A DNA stretch of 64,000 bases, from contig NZ_OU343031.1 in assembly GCF_910593725.1 (NCBI RefSeq), positions 620,001 to 684,000 on the forward strand, given 5' to 3'. Shown piece after piece: positions 20,718-29,775 of this stretch. The notes under the pieces are model-generated. The model had not been told where the DNA came from. It ran no database searches and saw nothing but the letters and a program-made list of their open reading frames with translations. Origin of the DNA: Candidatus Vallotiella hemipterorum. Its GTDB lineage: Bacteria > Pseudomonadota > Gammaproteobacteria > Burkholderiales > Burkholderiaceae. Position 1 is the stretch's first letter, and every line of letters starts with the position of its first letter. The translations under genes and the position numbers were made by a program.

Positions 20718-21338
20718 ATGAACAACGATCCTAGATCTGTGCTGCCACGTATCGTGCTAGCGTCGAATAACCCCAGCAAACTGCGCGAATTTTTCGCACT
20801 GAATACTTTTGGTATTGAGCTTATACCGCAACATGCATTGTGCGTAGACAAAGCGCCCGAGCCGCATTCTACATTTATCGAAAACGCACTAGAAAAAGCT
20901 CGCCATGCAGCACACATTACCGGGTTACCCGCGCTCGCCGATGATTCTGGACTATGTGTGCATGCACTTGGAGGTGCTCCAGGCGTCTATTCAGCTAGTT
21001 ATGCGAAATTAGCTGATGATAAGCAGTCCGATGCGGCTAACAATGCTCGCTTGCTTGAGGAGTTACGCGAGCATTCTGACCGACGAGCCTACTACTATTG
21101 CGTTCTAGTGTTACTGCGCCATGTCGATGATCCCGAGCCTTTAATCGCCTCTGGTCGCTGGAACGGCGAGATTCTGACTAAGGCTTATACCGGGAATGGT
21201 TTTGGCTACGACCCGTTATTCTACGTCTCTGATCTACAGAGCAGCGTGGCGCAGTTAGATCTAAAGGTGAAGAACACTTATAGCCATCGTGCGCTTGCAG
21301 TCGCAGATCTAACCCAGAGACTAGAAAATGCATGGTAA
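20718..21338 (+). CDS. rdgB: XTP/dITP pyrophosphatase (RdgB/HAM1 family)
   Basis: House-cleaning enzyme that removes inosine and xanthosine triphosphates before they enter DNA or RNA. 206 residues. The family N-terminal motif is VLASNNPSKLREF (about residues 12-24), the catalytic motif LADDSGLCVHALGGAPGVYSARYA-type segment is present as ADDSGL..GGAPGVYSASYA, and GNGFGYDPLF precedes the C-terminal SHRALA. ATG with AGAAGGT before it. Its end overlaps the start of hemW by 11 bases, so the two are translationally linked. Confidence 0.95.
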   Translation: MNNDPRSVLPRIVLASNNPSKLREFFALNTFGIELIPQHALCVDKAPEPHSTFIENALEKARHAAHITGLPALADDSGLCVHALGGAPGVYSASYAKLADDKQSDAANNARLLEELREHSDRRAYYYCVLVLLRHVDDPEPLIASGRWNGEILTKAYTGNGFGYDPLFYVSDLQSSVAQLDLKVKNTYSHRALAVADLTQRLENAW

Positions 21339-22620
21339 ATCCAATGACAGAATGCTCCCCTCATATCCATCACCGCTCGAAGAGAACGATGCGCAGGGTG
21401 TGATCGGAGCGCTATCTACCAGTAGTGGGCCGAGGCGCACTCGGCCCACTACTCTACCACCATTATCTTTATATGTTCATTTTCCATGGTGCATTCGGAA
21501 GTGCCCGTACTGCGACTTTAATTCACACGCATTCTCACGTACCTCAAAAGACATATATTTCCCAGAAAATTTCCCTGAAATCGAGTATATAAACGCGCTA
21601 CGCGCTGATCTAGAAACAGCGTTGCCATTGATCTGGGGGCGACCTATCCATACCGTGTTTATTGGCGGCGGGACGCCCAGCCTACTTTCGGCACAAGCTA
21701 TTGACAGACTGTTATTAGACTTACGTGCTCTATTGTTAATAGATATAAATACGGAAATCACGCTTGAAGCTAATCCAGAAACATTGGAGGCCACTAAATT
21801 TACAAGCTTTCGCAGTAGTGGCGTGAATCGCCTCTCAATTGGCATCCAGAGTTTTAATGACGCTCACTTACGGGCACTGGGCCGCACGCATGATGCGGCC
21901 CAGTGCCGCCGCGCAGTAGAAATTGCGCGTTCAAGCTTCGATAACTTTAATCTAGACTTAATGTTTTCGCTGCCGAACCAAACGTACGCACAATGCTATA
22001 CAGATATAAAAACTGTACTCTCATTTGAGCCGCCCCACTTGTCTCTGTATCAGCTCACGCTAGAGCCAAACACCTATTTCCACAAATATCCACCAGCACT
22101 ACCGGACCACGATACATCGTCCGATATGCAGGATTGGATCCGTGCTCATATGCATGAAGCTGGCTACCAGTGCTATGAAGTGTCAGCGTATGCTAAAAAG
22201 CATCGATACAGTCAACACAACCTAAACTACTGGCAATTTGGCGACTATTTAGGCATTGGCGCAGGCGCGCATTCAAAATTGTCTTTTCCAGAAAGAATCG
22301 TGCGACAGATGCGTTATAAACATCCTGTTAGATATCTAACGCAGATTGCTAAGGGAGCACCCATTCACGAACAACACGAGATTAGTGATCTTGATCTATC
22401 ATTTGAATTTATGCTGAATGCGCTACGACTCACTAAAGGCTTCCCAGCACATCTTTTTGTTGAGCGGACTGGGCTAACCATGAAATCAATCGAGCCAGCT
22501 CTTTTAGAAGCCGAATGCCGCGGCTTAATCTGGCGAGATCAAACGAATATTGCGCCGACGCCACTCGGCCAGCGTTTCTTGAATGACTTGCAGGCATTAT
22601 TCCTAAAGGATAAAATATAA
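21328..22620 (+). CDS. hemW: HemW-like radical SAM heme chaperone
   Basis: Radical SAM protein related to HemN; HemW proteins bind heme and deliver it to respiratory enzymes and are not thought to make protoporphyrin themselves. 430 residues. The CX3CX2C cluster is in HFPWCIRKCPYCDFNSH (about residue 56), one cysteine fewer than the CX3CX2CXC form typical of true HemN. GGGTPSLL and EANPET follow. The ATG overlaps rdgB. Two perfect 14 bp GC-rich inverted repeats lie within the gene. With hemF decayed in this window, correct naming as HemW versus HemN matters for heme synthesis. Neighbour order matches Burkholderia hemW. Confidence 0.9.
   Translation: MHGKSNDRMLPSYPSPLEENDAQGVIGALSTSSGPRRTRPTTLPPLSLYVHFPWCIRKCPYCDFNSHAFSRTSKDIYFPENFPEIEYINALRADLETALPLIWGRPIHTVFIGGGTPSLLSAQAIDRLLLDLRALLLIDINTEITLEANPETLEATKFTSFRSSGVNRLSIGIQSFNDAHLRALGRTHDAAQCRRAVEIARSSFDNFNLDLMFSLPNQTYAQCYTDIKTVLSFEPPHLSLYQLTLEPNTYFHKYPPALPDHDTSSDMQDWIRAHMHEAGYQCYEVSAYAKKHRYSQHNLNYWQFGDYLGIGAGAHSKLSFPERIVRQMRYKHPVRYLTQIAKGAPIHEQHEISDLDLSFEFMLNALRLTKGFPAHLFVERTGLTMKSIEPALLEAECRGLIWRDQTNIAPTPLGQRFLNDLQALFLKDKI
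21421..21453. repeat. Perfect 14 bp inverted repeat in hemW, N-terminal linker
   Basis: AGTAGTGGGCCGAG (21421-21434) and its exact reverse complement (21440-21453) flank the loop GCGCA. It encodes SSGPRRTRPTT ahead of the conserved LPPLSLYVHFPW, a stretch that is variable in relatives. Confidence 0.85.
21873..21907. repeat. Perfect 14 bp inverted repeat in hemW core
   Basis: GGCACTGGGCCGCA (21873-21886) and TGCGGCCCAGTGCC (21894-21907) flank a 7-base loop. It encodes ALGRTHDAAQCRRA, part of a conserved region, so the repeat had to form without breaking the protein. Confidence 0.85.
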
Positions 22621-22627
22621 GATAATA

Positions 22628-22651
22628 TGCTTTTACTCTTGAGTAAAAGCA
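22628..22651 (+). terminator. Hairpin after hemW
   Basis: TGCTTTTACT and AGTAAAAGCA form a perfect 10 bp stem with loop CTTG, starting eight bases past the hemW stop. There is no clear U-run after it, so it is only a possible terminator or RNA 3' stabiliser. Confidence 0.5.
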
Positions 22652-22736
22652 CTTCATGCATTCAGTTTATAGCACTAGTTAAGATATATCTATGCTTATC
22701 ATACGCTACTCATCGGCGTATAATCCTTTTCTTCTT

Positions 22737-22821
22737 GGAAGCGTGGCCGAGCGGTTTAAGGCGCTGGTCTTGAAAACCAGAGATAGGCAACTGTCCGTGA
22801 GTTCGAATCTCACCGCTTCCA
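22737..22821 (+). tRNA. tRNA-Ser (TGA), no encoded CCA
   Basis: Class II tRNA with a long variable arm. Acceptor GGAAGCG pairs with CGCTTCC; anticodon stem-loop CTGGT CTTGAAA ACCAG gives TGA, reading UCA and related codons; T-arm GTGAG TTCGAAT CTCAC. After the acceptor the sequence is ATAAG, so the discriminator is A rather than the usual G of serine tRNAs, and CCA must be added by nucleotidyltransferase. The other tRNAs here encode CCA. Confidence 0.95.
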
Positions 22822-23768
22822 TAAGCGTACTTATAAATTAAGTGGGAAGCTAAAGGAGCCACTCACTATTTTATATCATAAGTGACTCGCCCCCTCTAGT
22901 CCAACTGAGCCTAATGGCTTTTCACTACCGGTCTTTAGTACTAAACACTTCTCTTAAGATCCTAATTGAATAAATTTCACTATTGATATAATAATCAATG
23001 GTTTGAAGCCTATATTAACGCGATAAATGTTTTATAAAATATATAAAAACTATAATATATCGTCTATATTCTTTGTAATAAATCGTTAACACAACGACTA
23101 ACACAAATTGTATTCGTAATACATTAAAAAATTAGGAGTTTCAATGAGTTTGCATAAAAAGTTATATATAAAATAATTGTTAACTATTCAAGATAATAGA
23201 TGCTAGTGGCGCATAGCTACTAATGACTCTGGCTATCTACTTCTACTATCTTATCTATTGATAAAGCGCTGGATAGTATAGCGTAGTGTGCTATACAGCT
23301 TTAGAAGCACAGAGTTAAGTACCAGTTAAGCTTACACAAGTAATTATATCTCATTATCCACCATTAGCAAAAAATACGAGATTTACCTATCATTCCCTAC
23401 TAAAAAATAGAATTTTATGCTTGCTACTTATATCTACTATATATTACAAGCGTATAACCGATGTAGAAACAGATAATATGACACGTTGTGTATTTATATA
23501 TACAAAGATTTTTTCTATAAGCGTTAACTACAGATTAGATATCTGTCTAAGTTTACGTAAAGCTCATTAGCACTTTTTTAATCATTATTAATAAGTCATT
23601 TATAATCTGTATACTAGGACTATCATTAATAATGATTGTATAGATTGCGATCCGAAATTTTTACTTTTTACACTACCACTATACAATATTCTTTCTATAC
23701 TATATAGACACGTAACACTGCTACATATGATACATTGCTAGGGGTAGTAATATCTAGTTTGTAGCACA
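22822..23768. other. Gap between tRNA-Ser(TGA) and minE, no gene seen
   Basis: About 950 bases, extremely AT-rich with many TATA-like words and stops in all frames. No gene relic recognised. It is the downstream side of the min operon. Confidence 0.5.
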
Positions 23769-24023
23769 TTAAGGCTGGGGAATCTCAATCTTGACCTCAA
23801 TTACCTCAAGGTCATCCTGACGTTCTAGATGGACCCTAATATCATTATTTGTTATCTTTACATACTTCGAGATTACCGAAACAAGTTCTTGCTGAAGCGC
23901 AGGCAAATAATCAGCTGGCGCTCGACCAGCTGCGCGCTCGTGCGCAATGATTAATTGCAGGCGTTCTTTTGCAACTAATGCGGATTTTCGTTTTTCGCCG
24001 AGCAGAAAAGAAAGAATCGACAT
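23769..24023 (-). CDS. minE: Cell division topological specificity factor MinE
   Basis: Binds MinD at the membrane, stimulates its ATPase and drives the oscillation that keeps the division ring at midcell. 84 residues, normal size. The amphipathic N-terminus [15 protein letters not shown] is followed by the MinD-contact helix [14 protein letters not shown] and the C-terminal beta domain. The ribosome binding site is a GGGGGGTG stretch before the ATG. It starts ten bases after minD ends and is the last gene of minCDE. Confidence 0.95.
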   Translation of the reverse strand: MSILSFLLGEKRKSALVAKERLQLIIAHERAAGRAPADYLPALQQELVSVISKYVKITNNDIRVHLERQDDLEVIEVKIEIPQP

Positions 24024-24033
24024 TTCACCCCCC

Positions 24034-24849
24034 TTATTTGCTGCCGAACAGACGTTTTAATAATCCTGGCTCTTGATAATTAATGTACCGTAGCGGCTTT
24101 TGTTCCCCGAGGAAACGAGCGATGACGTCCTTATATGACTCTGCAACATCAGTCCCATTTAAGTGCACTACTGGCATGCCCTGGTTTGATGCATGCAATA
24201 CTGACTCAGATTCAGGGATCACGCCAACTAATGGTATCCGCAAAATCTCCTGGATATCATCTAGAGATAACATCTCGCCTTCACTAACACGCTTTGGGTT
24301 ATATCTGGTAATTAGTAGGTGCTCTTTGACTGGCTCCTTACCCTTAATCGCGCGGCGCGTCTTAGACGCTAGAATTCCAAGGATGCGGTCTGCATCTCGG
24401 ACCGAGGATACTTCAGGATTCGTAACGATTAACGCCTCATCAGCACAGTACATTGCCATCAATGCACCCGACTCAATACCAGCTGGAGAATCGCAGACGA
24501 TATACTCGAAGCCCATTTCACTCAAGGCACCAATAACTTTCTCAACACTTTCTAGTGTTAAAGCATTTTTATCGCGCGTTTGAGACGCTGGTAGTATGTA
24601 CAATTGCTCACACTTTTTATCTTTAATTAGGGCCTGATTGAGGTTTGCTTCACTCTGAATCACGTTAATTAAATCGTATACAACACGACGCTCACAACCC
24701 ATAATAAGGTCAAGATTACGTAGCCCAACGTCGAAATCAATAATAGCGGTTTTATGCCTGAGCAGTGCGAGTCCAGACCCAAAACTTGCGCTTGTCGTCG
24801 TTTTACCTACTCCGCCCTTGCCAGAAGTCACTACAATAATTTTTGTCAT
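24034..24849 (-). CDS. minD: Septum site-determining ATPase MinD
   Basis: ParA-type ATPase that recruits MinC to the membrane and oscillates under MinE control. 271 residues. The deviant Walker A is [11 protein letters not shown] (about residues 8-18), the switch segment [20 protein letters not shown] is present, and [12 protein letters not shown] is the Walker B region. The C-terminal membrane-targeting helix reads GLLKRLFGS. Lies between minC (73 bases upstream) and minE (10 bases downstream). A complete Min system means site selection is still used despite other division losses. Confidence 0.97.
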   Translation of the reverse strand: MTKIIVVTSGKGGVGKTTTSASFGSGLALLRHKTAIIDFDVGLRNLDLIMGCERRVVYDLINVIQSEANLNQALIKDKKCEQLYILPASQTRDKNALTLESVEKVIGALSEMGFEYIVCDSPAGIESGALMAMYCADEALIVTNPEVSSVRDADRILGILASKTRRAIKGKEPVKEHLLITRYNPKRVSEGEMLSLDDIQEILRIPLVGVIPESESVLHASNQGMPVVHLNGTDVAESYKDVIARFLGEQKPLRYINYQEPGLLKRLFGSK

Positions 24850-24922
24850 AATGTTACCTTAGATTCGGCAATATGCTCTGCTACCGTCAGCGCAAATATC
24901 GTCTTATAATACGGATTTGTGC

Positions 24923-25711
24923 TTATGTTAGCCGCAGCGGCTCGATAATTAACTTCTCATCTTCTAGCCTGATCTGTACTGACTTACCTAGAACACTAGG
25001 GTCAAGTGGCGTTTCAGTCGTCTGATATATTCCAGCAATAGAAATTAGTTCCGGCTCTAAGCACATGCAGAAGATCCGTGCGTTATAGTTAACATGTACA
25101 CCCGCTAGTGCCCGTCCTCGCAGTGGAGCATAGATATGAATGCTGCCCTCGGCAATTACTTCCGCCCCGTAACTAACTAAGTTTAATACTACAAGATCAC
25201 CTTTTGCGTAGACCTGCTGTCCGGAGCGCAGTGGTCTTTCTATTACTAGTGCCTCGCTGTTTCTGCTTGAATTGATATCGGCTTGGAGGATGCTACGTGG
25301 CTTAGATATTAAGTTGCATGGCATAACTTGTGATATCGTTGATGTTGCTTCTATTAGCGGCTCACTGATAGATGTGCTACTACGAGCAATAAAACTTTCG
25401 CGCAATTCGACGAATGGCAGTGTATCAAGTTGTATCCATAATCGTTGTTCCTCATGCGCAACAACACCAGCTGGATGCATCCGGAATGTCTTTAGCATCT
25501 CGGCTATTTCTATAACTAGAATACGTGGAAACGACGACAGGCGCCGCACATCAATTACCACTAGGTCATTAGCGAAGAACTCCGGCATCATATCGAAACG
25601 TCGACTTAGTTCAGCCTGTATTTTAGCTAGATCAGTTGTCTTCACGACAAATAAAAGCGTGTTGACTACACTGTTGCGTAATTCAAAAAAGAGTGAGTTT
25701 TTAGCCGGCAT
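24923..25711 (-). CDS. minC: Septum site-determining protein MinC
   Basis: Inhibitor of FtsZ polymerisation carried by MinD. 262 residues. The N-terminal FtsZ-inhibiting domain starts near FFELRNSVVNTLLFVV; a variable linker of serine/isoleucine-rich sequence occupies about residues 115-155; the C-terminal beta-helix domain contains RSGQQVYAKGDLVVL, the GAEVIAEGSIHIYAPLRGRA motif and the IAGIYQT end. First gene of the min operon. ATG at 25709-25711. Confidence 0.95.
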   Translation of the reverse strand: MPAKNSLFFELRNSVVNTLLFVVKTTDLAKIQAELSRRFDMMPEFFANDLVVIDVRRLSSFPRILVIEIAEMLKTFRMHPAGVVAHEEQRLWIQLDTLPFVELRESFIARSSTSISEPLIEATSTISQVMPCNLISKPRSILQADINSSRNSEALVIERPLRSGQQVYAKGDLVVLNLVSYGAEVIAEGSIHIYAPLRGRALAGVHVNYNARIFCMCLEPELISIAGIYQTTETPLDPSVLGKSVQIRLEDEKLIIEPLRLT

Positions 25712-26786
25712 AAAGGACTACAAAAAATTTTTTATATTTTACAGGCCTGTTGCGAGACTGTGCCGAGAAAGATTAGCTGTATATTCCACAAAAACGAAGT
25801 TTTTATATGAGGATTACAAATCATTCATAGACATGCTATTTCAAGAATCTCATAAACAGAAACCCGCTCGCACTAGGGAAGTGGCCTCGAGAAATAGTAA
25901 ATTTGTCTAAAAATTAATCAAAGACAATAAGGTCTAATATGGGATATTAAACGTACTGTATGCGAAAAGGAATCGGAGCTTAAAGCTGCATAATCTAGAT
26001 TAACTCAATCAGATAAGACGGCTGGCCGGAAGTATATATACAGACCCGCTGTCCATACCTCCCAGATATGTTTAACGGTCAAGCTATACAGTAAGATCTT
26101 GATAGAAAATATAGACCAAGAAATCTTATTAAGATCTTCTAGAGATCGCACCTTACGCTATACCAAACAACTTAGAACCAAAAACTAAATCTATGGAGAA
26201 CACCTTAGTAAATTTGGGAGTCTGACCTTGACAAGTGATTTTATACTTTCCTGCATAGTTTTAACCAAATTATGAACCGGCGAGAACCCCCTAGTAATAA
26301 ATTGAGCAACCTTATTCAGAAATTATTCTAGAATAATTAGAAATTACAACTAATCTTAATACGCTAGATAGAAGTTAATAGATTGAACACACATATCGTG
26401 GATACATAAACACCATTCAAGAGTTCGTGCACATCTAGAAATAAAGCGTAGAGAAAATTATTATGCTTGCATTGATATTAATGACGCCCTAGAGCTGGAG
26501 GCTTAGATAAAGAAACTTATTAGCAAACACTAAAATGATATGCAGAACGGTACGCAGTCTAGCAGCACTGGAGATAAGCTAAGCGAGCTTTAAATAACAA
26601 TTACTAACCTTATCTTATAGTTTTACTATGAGTAGAGAATAACTAATAACGCACAATACAGTCATTATAGCGTCAAATTTGATAAAAATATCAAGTTTTG
26701 ACACATCAACGTAGTGGTATACATAGAGAAATATATACTGGAAATTCCAGTGTTCTAGACAGATTTAGTCTAGTAATAAATTGCTT
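25712..26786. other. Gap between minC and tRNA-Ser(CGA), no gene seen
   Basis: About 1.07 kb, AT-rich, stops in all frames and no relic recognised. It must contain the promoter for minCDE near 25720-25850. Confidence 0.5.
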
Positions 26787-26877
26787 TGGCGGAAAGGGGG
26801 GGGTTCGAACCCCCGATACGGGAAAACCGTATACCGGATTTCGAGTCCGGCGCATTCAGCCGCTCTGCCACCTTTCC
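26787..26877 (-). tRNA. tRNA-Ser (CGA)
   Basis: Class II tRNA, 91 bases with encoded CCA and the serine discriminator G. Reverse strand: acceptor GGAAAGG with CCTTTCC, anticodon stem-loop CCGGA CTCGAAA TCCGG giving CGA for UCG codons, long variable arm, and a T-stem of five straight G:C pairs. The T-stem and acceptor together make an eight-base G run on the plus strand (26796-26803). It lies beside serS, as in Burkholderia. Confidence 0.96.
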
Positions 26878-26948
26878 TAGGATTTTAGTTGTCGCTTAGC
26901 GCAATAAAGAACTATAAACAATCTGTGAAGCAACTCCAAGCGTATTCT

Positions 26949-26976
26949 AGAGCCACAAGATTTACCTCTTGGGCTC
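26949..26976 (-). terminator. Hairpin overlapping the serS stop codon
   Basis: On the coding strand AGAGCCCAAGA and TCTTGTGGCTCT form a stem of eleven pairs with one bulge around the loop GGTAAA, which contains the end of the serS stop codon. No strong U-run follows, so termination is a possibility and not certain. Confidence 0.45.
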
Positions 26977-28254
26977 TAATAAGGTAATGCCTCCCATATA
27001 TGGGCGCAATACCGAAGGTATTGTGATCGACCCGTCAGCGTTTTGGCCGTTCTCTAGAATGGCCACCAGCGTGCGGCCGACTGCTAGCCCGGAGCCATTT
27101 AGTGTATGCACTAGCTCAAGCTTGCCATGCTGATTGCGGAATCTCGCTTGTATACGGCGAGACTGAAACGCTTCAGTGTTTGAGCATGATGAAACCTCTC
27201 TATAGGTATGCTGCCCCGGTAGCCACACTTCGAGATCATACGTTTTTGCCGCTGAAAACCCCATGTCACCAGTACACAGCGTGATTACTCGGTACGGTAA
27301 CTCTAGCTGTTGCAAAATAGCTTCAGCGTGTCTTACCATTTCCTCTAATGCTTGGTATGATCTGGTCGGCAATGTAATTTGCACCATTTCAATTTTATCA
27401 AACTGATGCTGCCGGATCATACCGCGTGTATCTCGCCCATACGCACCGGCCTCGGACCTAAAGCATGGTGAATGCGCAGTCAACCGGATCGGCAATTGAT
27501 TCTCCTCAATAATGCTGTCACGTACCATGTTAGTCAACACGATTTCTGACGTCGAGATCAAATATTGGGTCACCCTATTATCCCCCTCCCCTTTTTCGAC
27601 ACGAAACATATCATTACCGAACTTAGGTAATTGACCGGTACCGTATAAGATCTCCGGATTCACGATATAGGGAATATAGCACTCAGTATAGTTGTGATTT
27701 TGCGTGTGCATATTGAGCATAAACCCCGTGAGCGCCCGATGCAAGTGAGCTGCCTGGCCGCGTAGCAATGTGAAGCGAGCACCAGACAGTTTAGCGCCCA
27801 CCTCAAAATCAACTCCTAGCGGCACACCAAGGTCTACATGATCTTTAACAGCAAAATCAAACCTTCGTGGCATACCCCAGCGTCTTACTTCGATATTTCC
27901 GGTCTCATTTTGGCCAATTGGCACGGATTGATGCGGAAGATTTGGGATGCCTAGCACTAGCTCAGACAATTTTGCCTGGACTTTATCTAGTTGCATCACT
28001 GATGATTTGATATTGTAGTTGATACGCGTAACTTGCTCCATAATCTCGGAAGCATCTTCGCCGCATCCCTTCATAGCGCCAATTTTCTTAGATAAGGTAT
28101 TGCGGCGTGATCGTAAGTTCTCGGTAAGAGTTTGAAGCCGTCGTCGTTCAGATTCAAGCGCTTGAAATGCAGAAATGTCAAGAACATAGGCACGATCGAC
28201 TAACCGTCGTGTAACCGCGTCTATGTCTTTTCGGAGCAAGGTGATATCAAGCAT
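26962..28254 (-). CDS. serS: Seryl-tRNA synthetase
   Basis: Charges serine onto its tRNAs. 430 residues, normal length. N-terminal coiled-coil arm (about residues 30-105) that grips the long variable arm of tRNA-Ser; class II core with motif 2 around [25 protein letters not shown] and motif 3 in [17 protein letters not shown]. The conserved TGQLPKF segment is present. ATG start. A tRNA-Ser gene follows directly on the same strand. Its arm must recognise both serine tRNAs of this window, including the one with an unusual discriminator. Confidence 0.97.
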   Translation of the reverse strand: MLDITLLRKDIDAVTRRLVDRAYVLDISAFQALESERRRLQTLTENLRSRRNTLSKKIGAMKGCGEDASEIMEQVTRINYNIKSSVMQLDKVQAKLSELVLGIPNLPHQSVPIGQNETGNIEVRRWGMPRRFDFAVKDHVDLGVPLGVDFEVGAKLSGARFTLLRGQAAHLHRALTGFMLNMHTQNHNYTECYIPYIVNPEILYGTGQLPKFGNDMFRVEKGEGDNRVTQYLISTSEIVLTNMVRDSIIEENQLPIRLTAHSPCFRSEAGAYGRDTRGMIRQHQFDKIEMVQITLPTRSYQALEEMVRHAEAILQQLELPYRVITLCTGDMGFSAAKTYDLEVWLPGQHTYREVSSCSNTEAFQSRRIQARFRNQHGKLELVHTLNGSGLAVGRTLVAILENGQNADGSITIPSVLRPYMGGITLLEPKR

Positions 28255-29599
28255 AGGAACCTTATAATACTATTATAAATAGACCGCGATTTTATCTTGC
28301 TACTAGCAAGGATCTTAGCAGCTTAAAGGTCAGCTAGAACTATGTCACGTATCCTTGCCCTGTTTATTGCATAGATACTATGTAGCTTTCTTTCTTGTGT
28401 TGATTCTTACCGAGCTATATCTATGCCATGGTAGGGGGGGTCTAGATTTTACGGCTCTTTACTCTAGATTTTGCATCTTTGCATGGAGGACATATACTAC
28501 CTAAATAATATTGTAGAGGCTGTCTGATTAGCATATCCGCTGCCCTATAAGGTTTAATTTATTAAAACCTATATTACATATAGACGACCTCATCTAAGCT
28601 CCCTTATTAAATTGGTTAGCTTGCTAAGATGGTACGGGTACCCCATGTATTTATCGCATAAGACATACAGCTATTCTGGCCGGTATGCAGTTCTAGTCGT
28701 ATGGGGTGCTATAGCACCTTTTTCGAAGGTAAACACCTTGTAGGGAGTGATACCTTCTTGGTAGCACAACGCGCGCAGCCCGGGGATTTAATATCATCAA
28801 AGCTACTACTTTGAACTAATTAACGCCATGCGTTTATTGTAAATTGAATGTATTGTCTTGCTTGTCAAGGGGGGGGGATAGATTTTCTGCCGAAATAGAG
28901 CTAGGCTATATATAGATATAGTTTCTTCAGCGCCTGCTGTACGTAATCGTTAACTCGTTACTAACATCTAATTACAAAATATATGTACTTACACTTCCTT
29001 CTAAACTTTATAAAAATCAACTCTTTTAGTGGAAAATAAGGCACTATTCACCCTAAATAATATATTTTTTAGGGTAGGACCAAAAAATACGGAATATATT
29101 AGAGTATTAAATGTCTACTACTATAGGGATCTTTAACACACCGGGTACTCCATGGATTTATTGTATGCTGCGTGATGGACTTAAATCCCACCTGCTTTAT
29201 GCGAATAAGCTATAGCACATAAGATAAGATAATAACCTTGTTAATTATCTTTTGTAGTAGTTATTTCGACAGCCGAATAACTGTTCTAATATTATTAGAA
29301 CAAAATAATCAAACGACTAAGCGGCTATGCTGATGCATATATTTATACCTATTTATCCAACACGTCGCTAGAGAGCAATTACCATGCATAATATTGTCAA
29401 GCAGGCGGTAGTCTAGAAATGAGTCTATCGCTCTGTTTATGGCATCACAAGCTTAAATATTTGAGCAGGTAGTACCGAATTTATAGATATTTAAGAAAGA
29501 GATGGCGTTATATCTCCGACCTTGAATTTCGCGGTGTATTTCTAAACATACACGAACGGCACGCTAACTAAGGTAATTCATTCGCTTTCTACGACGCTA
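28255..29599 (-). pseudogene. Gap between serS and ftsK; probable lolA-rarA remains
   Basis: In Burkholderia the reverse-strand order is ftsK, lolA, rarA, serS. Here 1.35 kb of broken DNA lies in that slot. Just after the ftsK relic, near 29530-29590, the coding strand reads ALIIVPLLLAIASVVES, which looks like a signal peptide and would suit LolA. Near 29105-29165 GVPGVLK resembles the Walker A GPPGVGK of RarA with base changes. Both are suggestive only. Long G runs occur at 28434-28440 and 28869-28877. Confidence 0.35.
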
Positions 29600-29775
29600 G
29601 CTATAGCGAGAAGGAGTGGTACTATTATTAATGCTTTTCCGCATCAAGGCTCTATTATATCTAACTAAGATGGCTATATCTGTTCAGAAGCCGGGCTATT
29701 TATTATGCTAATGCGAAAGTGATACTACACTAGCGAGATCAGCACGCGGCGCTGTTTAAAAATGACTATTATAGA
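29600..29775 (-). pseudogene. ftsK: Decayed FtsK gamma domain
   Basis: Directly after the ftsK stop codon the same frame goes on as SIIVIFKQRRVLISLV, then a TAG, YHFRI, and frameshifted NSPASEQ. This matches the start of the FtsK gamma winged-helix domain (family pattern around AVAFVVxTRRASISxVQRxLRIGYNRAAxxxEQM). The stop replaces a glutamate codon of the usual PLYDEA motif, read here as TLHD-stop-S. The domain is therefore lost by a nonsense mutation and further decay. Confidence 0.85.

Noticed and set aside
24083-24583. 166-codon plus-strand frame
   Set aside because: Exact antisense shadow of minD, which has all its motifs.
26698-26880. Plus-strand frame across tRNA-Ser(CGA)
   Set aside because: Produced by the tRNA sequence itself, whose cloverleaf is complete.
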